26,033 bases of DNA. Origin: JBBDUG01 sp040904025 (GTDB lineage: Bacteria > Patescibacteriota > Minisyncoccia > Phycocordibacterales > SW-6-46-9). Shown here piece by piece: positions 21,594-26,033 of the stretch. The stretch spans positions 1 through 26,033 of the forward strand of contig JBBDUG010000031.1 of assembly GCA_040904025.1 (NCBI GenBank), given 5' to 3'. Each line of letters opens with the position of its first letter. Position 1 is the first letter of the stretch. The translations under genes were made by a program, and so were the position numbers. Under the pieces are notes generated by a model. The model saw nothing but the letters and a program-made list of their open reading frames with translations. It was not told the DNA's origin and made no database searches.

Positions 21594-21600
21594 GTGGGTA

Positions 21601-24600
21601 ATGTCAAAATTTGTCCATCTCCATACCCACTCCCACTATTCCCTCTTAACTGCCCTGCCAAAGGTGCCGGAACTTGTTGCATATGCAAAAAAGAATGGAA
21701 TGTCTGCACTTGCACTAACTGATGATGCAAATCTCTATGGCGCTATTGAATTCTATCGAGAATGCAAAGATGCGGGGATAAAGCCGATAATTGGGATAGA
21801 TGCATTTGTTGCACTACGTACACGCCATGACAAGCAAGCGGGAGTAGACAACAAACGTCATAGATTAGTCCTCTTGGCTGAGGATAATACGGGATACAAA
21901 AATCTCATGAAGCTCTCCACCGATGCTAACCTCGAAGGTTTCTACTACAAACCCCGCGTGGATCATGAACTCTTGGAGAAATATCATGAGGGACTCATTG
22001 CTATTCTCCCCTGCTTCTCCGGAGAGGTCTCGGATAAGTTGCGAACAGATGACACTGAAGGAGCAAAGCAGATACTCTCTCAATATATAGAGATATTTGG
22101 AGAGGATAATGTGTTCTTGGAGATAACACGTCATCCGGAGGATGAAGAACATGAAGAATTCAACAAAAAGATACTTTCTTTAGCAGATGATTTTGGTGCA
22201 CAGATTGTTGCCACACACGAAATATACTATCTCGAAGAAGAGGATAGGCAGGCACGAGAAACACTCTTGGCCATTCAATCCTCAAGTCATCTACGACAGA
22301 GAGATGAAGAAGTTGATCTTTCATTTATCTCCCAAAAGGAGATGGAGAAACGCTTCAAAGATATCCCAGAAGCAATCGAGAATGCTGGAAAAATAGCTGA
22401 ACGCTGCAATATAGAGATCGAACTTGGCAACGCATACTTCCCCGACATACAGATTCCCGATAACACCACCTTTGAAGAAGAACTACGTAGAAAAGTTGAA
22501 GAGGGATTCGAGAAACGTGGTCTTGAAAAGAGTGAAAAAGCCATAGAGCGTATGGAATATGAATTGGGGATAATCAATGACAAGGGATACCCTTCGTATT
22601 TCCTTGTCGTTGCCGACCTTATCCGATTTGCAAATGAAAACGGAATACCTTCAAACATTCGTGGATCTGTCTCTGGATCCCTCGTAACATATCTTTTAGG
22701 TATCACAAATCTTAACCCCTTCGAGTATGGACTCGTCTTTGAACGATTCCTCAATCCCGACCGACCCTCTCTCCCCGATATTGATATGGACTTTGCCGAT
22801 GACCGACGAGATGAGGTCATCGAGTATTCTCGAGAGAAATACGGAAAAGATAAAGTTGCACAGATTGGTACATTCGGAACCATGATGGCACGTGGAGCTG
22901 TACGTGATGTCGCACGTGCTCTTGGGTATCCGTATGCTCTCGGTGACCGTATAGCAAAACTTATCCCCTTCGGACAGCAGGGATTTCCCATGACAATAGA
23001 ACGTGCGCTGGAGATGGAGCCCGATCTTCGAAAGATATACGATGAAGAGCCAGAGGTGCAGGAAGTGATCGATATGGCACAAAAGATCGAGGGATGTGCT
23101 CGACATATTAGTGTACATGCAGCAGGAGTTGTTATCGCCCCTGATGAGATCACCAACTTTACCCCCATCCAGCTTGATCCAAAGGGTGGAAAACTCATCA
23201 CACAATATGATATGTATTCCGTTGAGGAGACCGGTCTCCCCAAGTTTGACTTCCTTGGATTGAAAAACCTTTCAATACTTGCTGATACACTCAAACGTAT
23301 TAAATGGCGCCATGGGATCGAAATGACTCTCGATGGTGTACCTGTGGATGACGAGAAGACATTCGAATTGCTCTCACGCGGTGAGACCATGGGACTCTTT
23401 CAGCTGAATGGTCAGGGTATGACGCACTTTCTAAAAGAACTCAAACCCACAGACATTCATGACATCAACGCAATGGTGGCACTCTACCGCCCCGGCCCCA
23501 TGGAATTTATCCCCGAGTATATAAAACGGAAGCATAATCCGGAGGTGGTGGACTATCCACATGAACTCCTCAAAGAGGATCTTGAAAAAAGCTACGGACT
23601 CCTCATATATCAGGAAGATGTCATGATGACTGCGATAAAGTTGGCGGGATATTCATGGCTTGAAGCAGATAAGTTCCGCAAAGCCATGGGAAAGAAGATC
23701 CCTGAACTTATGGCAAAGCAGGAGGAGAAATTCAAATCCGGCTGCATTGAGAATGGAATTGAAGCAGATCTTGTTGAAGATCTTTGGGAGAGGATAAAGC
23801 CATTTGCTGCATATGCCTTTAACAAAAACCACTCAGCCAGCTATGGTCATGTGGCATATCAGACCGCATATTTTAAAGCCAACTACCCTATCGAATACAT
23901 GGCATCCATCCTCACCGCAGACTCTGGTGATGTCGACAAGATTGCAGAGGCGGTGAATGAGTGTAAGAGGATGGATATCGAGATTCTTCCTCCGGATATA
24001 AATGAAAGCTTTGGTACATTCACCATTGTCGAGCCTGAGGGTGAAGAAAGCGAAGCAATCCGCTTCGGACTCTATACGATAAAGAACTTTGGTGAAGGTA
24101 TTGCCGATGCCATCATTGAAGAACGAAAAGAGCATGGACCATATGAATCCCTCGCCAATTTTCTCGACCGGGTACATGACAGGAATTTAAATAGAAAATC
24201 ACTCGAGTCTCTCATTAAATGTGGAGCACTGGATGCATTTGGAGAACGCGGAGAGATGACGGCTAACATTGAAGGGCTCCTTGAATACAACAAAGAGCAG
24301 TCTAAGGTGCAGAATCAGGACTCTCTTTTTGGCGGAATGGAAGATGAAATAGTCTCCACTCTCACACTCAAACCCACAGAAGCAGCATCAAAAGAAGAGA
24401 AGCTCGGATGGGAAAAAGAGCTTCTCGGACTCTATATCTCTGGCCACCCACTCGACAAACACCGTGAAAAGCTTGAAGGACGCAGGTATACAATTGAGAA
24501 AATAAAAGAGACATTGAATCCAGGCATGGTGGCAGTTGCTGCGGGAATTATAGAAGATGTAAAGTCCATCATCACCAAACGTGGTGACAAAATGGCCTTT

Positions 24601-24768
24601 GTACGCATTGCTGACTTTACCGACTCATTGGAGATAGTGGTATTCCCCAATACATTTAAAAGCTTTGAAGATATCCTCACCCCAGAAAGCTGTGTAGCGA
24701 TAAAGGGAAAGATGAGTGATAGAAACAATGAAAAAAGCCTCATTGCTGAGGCTGTAAAAGAGATGTAA
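21601..24768 (+). CDS. dnaE: DNA polymerase III subunit alpha
   Basis: 1055 residues, about 100 shorter than E. coli DnaE. Replicative polymerase of the C family. Order: PHP domain (FVHLHTHSHYSLL at 4-16 to about 270, with its metal-binding His), polymerase palm with SLPDIDMDFADDRRDEVIEY (about 396-415) carrying the two catalytic Asp, HAAGVVIAPDEI, fingers with LYRPGPMEFIPEYIKRKH and YQEDVM, YAFNKNHSASYG, the helix-hairpin-helix region (GLYTIKNFGEGIADAII) and a C-terminal OB domain (from about 970: VAAGIIEDVKSIITKRG, MAFVRIADFTDSLEIVVFP). It ends MSDRNNEKSLIAEAVKEM. Its last codons also encode the terminator of the convergent gene, and those bases recur at 25379-25415. Confidence 0.97.
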   Translation: MSKFVHLHTHSHYSLLTALPKVPELVAYAKKNGMSALALTDDANLYGAIEFYRECKDAGIKPIIGIDAFVALRTRHDKQAGVDNKRHRLVLLAEDNTGYKNLMKLSTDANLEGFYYKPRVDHELLEKYHEGLIAILPCFSGEVSDKLRTDDTEGAKQILSQYIEIFGEDNVFLEITRHPEDEEHEEFNKKILSLADDFGAQIVATHEIYYLEEEDRQARETLLAIQSSSHLRQRDEEVDLSFISQKEMEKRFKDIPEAIENAGKIAERCNIEIELGNAYFPDIQIPDNTTFEEELRRKVEEGFEKRGLEKSEKAIERMEYELGIINDKGYPSYFLVVADLIRFANENGIPSNIRGSVSGSLVTYLLGITNLNPFEYGLVFERFLNPDRPSLPDIDMDFADDRRDEVIEYSREKYGKDKVAQIGTFGTMMARGAVRDVARALGYPYALGDRIAKLIPFGQQGFPMTIERALEMEPDLRKIYDEEPEVQEVIDMAQKIEGCARHISVHAAGVVIAPDEITNFTPIQLDPKGGKLITQYDMYSVEETGLPKFDFLGLKNLSILADTLKRIKWRHGIEMTLDGVPVDDEKTFELLSRGETMGLFQLNGQGMTHFLKELKPTDIHDINAMVALYRPGPMEFIPEYIKRKHNPEVVDYPHELLKEDLEKSYGLLIYQEDVMMTAIKLAGYSWLEADKFRKAMGKKIPELMAKQEEKFKSGCIENGIEADLVEDLWERIKPFAAYAFNKNHSASYGHVAYQTAYFKANYPIEYMASILTADSGDVDKIAEAVNECKRMDIEILPPDINESFGTFTIVEPEGEESEAIRFGLYTIKNFGEGIADAIIEERKEHGPYESLANFLDRVHDRNLNRKSLESLIKCGALDAFGERGEMTANIEGLLEYNKEQSKVQNQDSLFGGMEDEIVSTLTLKPTEAASKEEKLGWEKELLGLYISGHPLDKHREKLEGRRYTIEKIKETLNPGMVAVAAGIIEDVKSIITKRGDKMAFVRIADFTDSLEIVVFPNTFKSFEDILTPESCVAIKGKMSDRNNEKSLIAEAVKEM
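24731..24752 (-). terminator. Terminator of the 25280-24786 gene, inside the dnaE 3' end
   Basis: On the minus strand GCCTCA-GCAA-TGAGGC (24752-24737) with a GNRA tetraloop is followed by TTTTTT (24736-24731). The same bases encode KSLIAEA near the dnaE C-terminus. It lies about 35 bases beyond the stop of the convergent minus-strand gene. Confidence 0.85.
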
Positions 24769-24785
24769 TCCACATCATTGTGTCG

Positions 24786-25280
24786 CTATTGATTAGGTGT
24801 GGAAAGAACGATACCTCGGAATCTTTGACGAACTTGGTGTCTTAATTTTCCGGCATCCCGGAGTTTTTGATAGGTCATCTTCGCCTTTTCACTATCCTGA
24901 CCAGAGAACTCAATGGGGGTGTATTCGAAACTACGAGGATTGGAAATCGTTATGTGCATCTTCACATTCCATCCCAGCCGATCGAACATCTCTGCAAGAA
25001 CAACTATCTCTTGCTCGGGGCAATACAGAATCTCAAAATAATCAAGAAGCGTTTCTTGATATCTCTCCGGCACCCCTTTCTGCTCTTGTATCTTTCTCTC
25101 TGTGAGGACAGAAAGTGAATATGAGACAGAGAAAAGAAGGAGAGAAGCGATAGTGATTCGTCCTGCATATTCCCAGATAGGAACACCCATCCAAGAGCTC
25201 ACAAGAAGAAGAGCTCCGCAAATAGTGGTCAGTAGTGCGCACACCGCAAACCACAAAATGATATTTGAAAGTCGTTCCAT
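24786..25280 (-). CDS. Two-helix membrane protein with cytoplasmic domain, unknown
   Basis: 164 residues, not recognised. Two N-terminal membrane helices (about 8-29 and 41-59, separated by WMGVPIWEYAGR) lead to a charged domain of about 100 residues that should be cytoplasmic (NIILWFAVCALLTT and ASLLLFSVSYSLSVL are the helices; ERKIQEQKGVPERYQETLLD begins the domain). The domain mixes helix and strand (FEILYCPEQEIVVLAEMFDRL, cut here; WNVKMHITISNP) and ends in RFRGIVLSTPNQ. ATG 25280. Convergent with dnaE, whose last codons hold this gene's terminator. The broken gene immediately upstream has the same layout and a copy of the same terminator. Confidence 0.65.
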   Translation of the reverse strand: MERLSNIILWFAVCALLTTICGALLLVSSWMGVPIWEYAGRITIASLLLFSVSYSLSVLTERKIQEQKGVPERYQETLLDYFEILYCPEQEIVVLAEMFDRLGWNVKMHITISNPRSFEYTPIEFSGQDSEKAKMTYQKLRDAGKLRHQVRQRFRGIVLSTPNQ

Positions 25281-25317
25281 AGCACGAGTAATCAGTCTAT
25301 TCCGAGTGACATCTATT

Positions 25318-25339
25318 CTAGTATTAAACTAGTATTAAA
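25318..25339 (+). repeat. Two tandem copies of CTAGTATTAAA
   Basis: An 11-base unit CTAGTATTAAA occurs at 25318-25328 and again at 25329-25339, in the gap between the two minus-strand membrane-protein genes. Its role is unknown. Confidence 0.6.
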
Positions 25340-25378
25340 AATAAAGTGTGTCAAACAAACTCTCTGGATAGAGAAAAG

Positions 25379-25415
25379 AAAAAACCTCATTGCTGAGGCT
25401 GTGAAAGAGGTGTAG
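25379..25415. repeat. Second copy of the dnaE 3' end / terminator
   Basis: These 37 bases repeat 24731-24768 with one base missing and three changes, all A in dnaE to G here (34 of 38 aligned columns equal). In the plus direction it reads NLIAEAVKEV then TAG, matching SLIAEAVKEM then TAA of DnaE. On the minus strand it forms CCTCA-GCAA-TGAGG plus TTTTTT (25398-25379), a terminator for the interrupted gene that ends at 25440. Confidence 0.8.
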
Positions 25416-25439
25416 AAGATATAGATCTGAAATTCCCTC

Positions 25440-25937
25440 TTATACTTCCACTCTTGGGTCCTTTTTGATTGGCTTCCCAAAGAGATTTATGAGACGGTAA
25501 TAGAGATGTTCAGGAGGTACCTCAATTTCGATACAATGTACAGCTTCTTCGTATACCTCCTCCAAAAAAAGCGAGTGAGGAGGGGAGAACCTGAGCCTAC
25601 CATATTTATTAAATGGTAGAGCATTCAGACCATTCTTCTCTATTATTTCCTTCCACCGATCGATTTAGATCTTACCATCCATCCCGAGAGCAGCATAGAC
25701 AAATGACCTTCGCCAATGGAGACTCCTTTCATACTCCGCCCAGAAATAACAGGCGGAGATAATGACAAAGGCGATACCGATAAACAAATCGCCGAATCCC
25801 CAAAGACCAAAAGCAAGAAAAACAATTCCGATACCAAAAAGGGCTATTCGCATGATCTTAAAGAGCTTGTGATAAATATGGTTCTCTTTGAAACTAATAT
25901 AAACACGGAGACTGTCAAGCGGATATGAATTTGTCAA
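25440..25937 (-). pseudogene. Two-helix membrane protein gene interrupted by an in-frame TAA
   Basis: The first part runs from a TTG at 25937 (or ATG 25853, MRIALFGIG) to a TAA at 25665-25667 and contains two membrane helices (IALFGIGIVFLAFGLWGF and LFIGIAFVIISACYFW). The same frame continues directly after that TAA for 74 more codons to a TAA at 25440 with convincing protein text: IDRWKEIIEKNG, LPFNKYGRLRFSPPHSLFL, EEVYEEAVHCIEIEVPPEH, LYYRLINLFGKP. This second part has no ATG. A Shine-Dalgarno-like GAGAGGAAAGG precedes an ATG (25940 region) that is in a different frame and stops after 8 codons. I infer a gene once about 160 residues long with a nonsense change and perhaps an early frameshift; recoding or a sequencing error are alternatives. 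Confidence 0.65.
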
Positions 25938-25980
25938 TCATCCTTTCCTCTCTCCACTTAATTCGATAGTATAGATATAT

Positions 25981-26033
25981 ATGAAAGATGATAAAGACTC
26001 GCTACATAATCTACGACACACACTTGCCCACCT
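25981..26033 (+). CDS. thrS: Start of threonyl-tRNA synthetase (runs off window)
   Basis: Only 17 codons are in the window: MKDDKDSLHNLRHTLAH. The segment HNLRHTLAH is the start of the ThrRS editing/catalytic region (L.HLRHSxAHLLA), and compact CPR ThrRS proteins begin close to this point because the N-terminal TGS domain is missing. If right, this protein lacks TGS. TAGTAT (25967-25972) ends 8 bases before the ATG, again suggesting a near-leaderless mRNA. The rest of the gene lies outside, so the call rests on a short match. Confidence 0.65.
   Translation, partial: MKDDKDSLHNLRHTLAH

Noticed and set aside
22287..23390. 367-codon open frame on minus opposite dnaE
   Set aside because: Ser/Arg/Ile-rich antisense shadow of conserved dnaE motifs; no family features.

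Overview
The window reads as a chromosome segment of a Candidatus Patescibacteria (CPR) bacterium, most likely of the Parcubacteria group. This is inferred from gene content and architecture: very tight packing, a half-length SMC without a canonical hinge, a NusB-Nudix fusion, a compact ThrRS start, an ATP-cone/nuclease protein, a short MgtC and many small orphan proteins. TGA is used as an ordinary stop (udg, mnmA), so the Gly-recoding lineages (Gracilibacteria, Absconditabacteria) are unlikely. No rRNA gene, complete tRNA gene, CRISPR array or transposase was seen.

Layout. 1-3774 (minus): 3' part missing alaS, a membrane-anchored trypsin-like protease and oligoendopeptidase F. 3848-7613: an iron-sulfur-less family-4-like uracil-DNA glycosylase facing a small membrane protein; an mgtC / alkyltransferase / pcm operon; and a pair made of an anchored secreted protein and an ATP-cone PD-(D/E)XK protein. 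7656-10996 (minus): a translation block, rpsP (with a long acidic tail), khpA, trmD, mnmA and an orphan gene, punctuated by intrinsic terminators. 11079-13016 (plus): RNase R. 13017-13950: an AT-rich scar-like region holding the 3' end of a tRNA-Asn, a P-loop kinase, an internally deleted NYN-domain gene and a promoter-hairpin unit. 14132-17264: a cold-shock protein, LOG-family protein and mini-SMC. 17378-18267: two orphan genes on plus. 18266-21521 (minus): rnc, nusB-nudix, rpmF, a Nudix hydrolase and rnhB. 21601-24768: DNA polymerase III alpha. 24786-25937 (minus): two small two-helix membrane proteins, the second broken by an in-frame stop. 25981-end: start of thrS.

The genes are mostly housekeeping: translation (alaS, thrS, rpsP, rpmF, trmD, mnmA), RNA processing (rnr, rnc, khpA, nusB), replication and chromosome upkeep (dnaE, smc, rnhB), and repair of damaged DNA or protein (udg, alkyltransferase, pcm). 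A recurring regulatory style is visible: sigma70-type promoters placed so that transcription starts at or within a few bases of the start codon (rnr, dnaE, trmD, rnhB, mgtC, alaS, rpsP, rpmF), so many mRNAs are predicted to be leaderless. Convergent genes are packed so tightly that terminators lie inside the neighbour's coding sequence. The least ordinary parts are the scar at 13017-13950 and the duplicated terminator / broken gene at 25379-25937.
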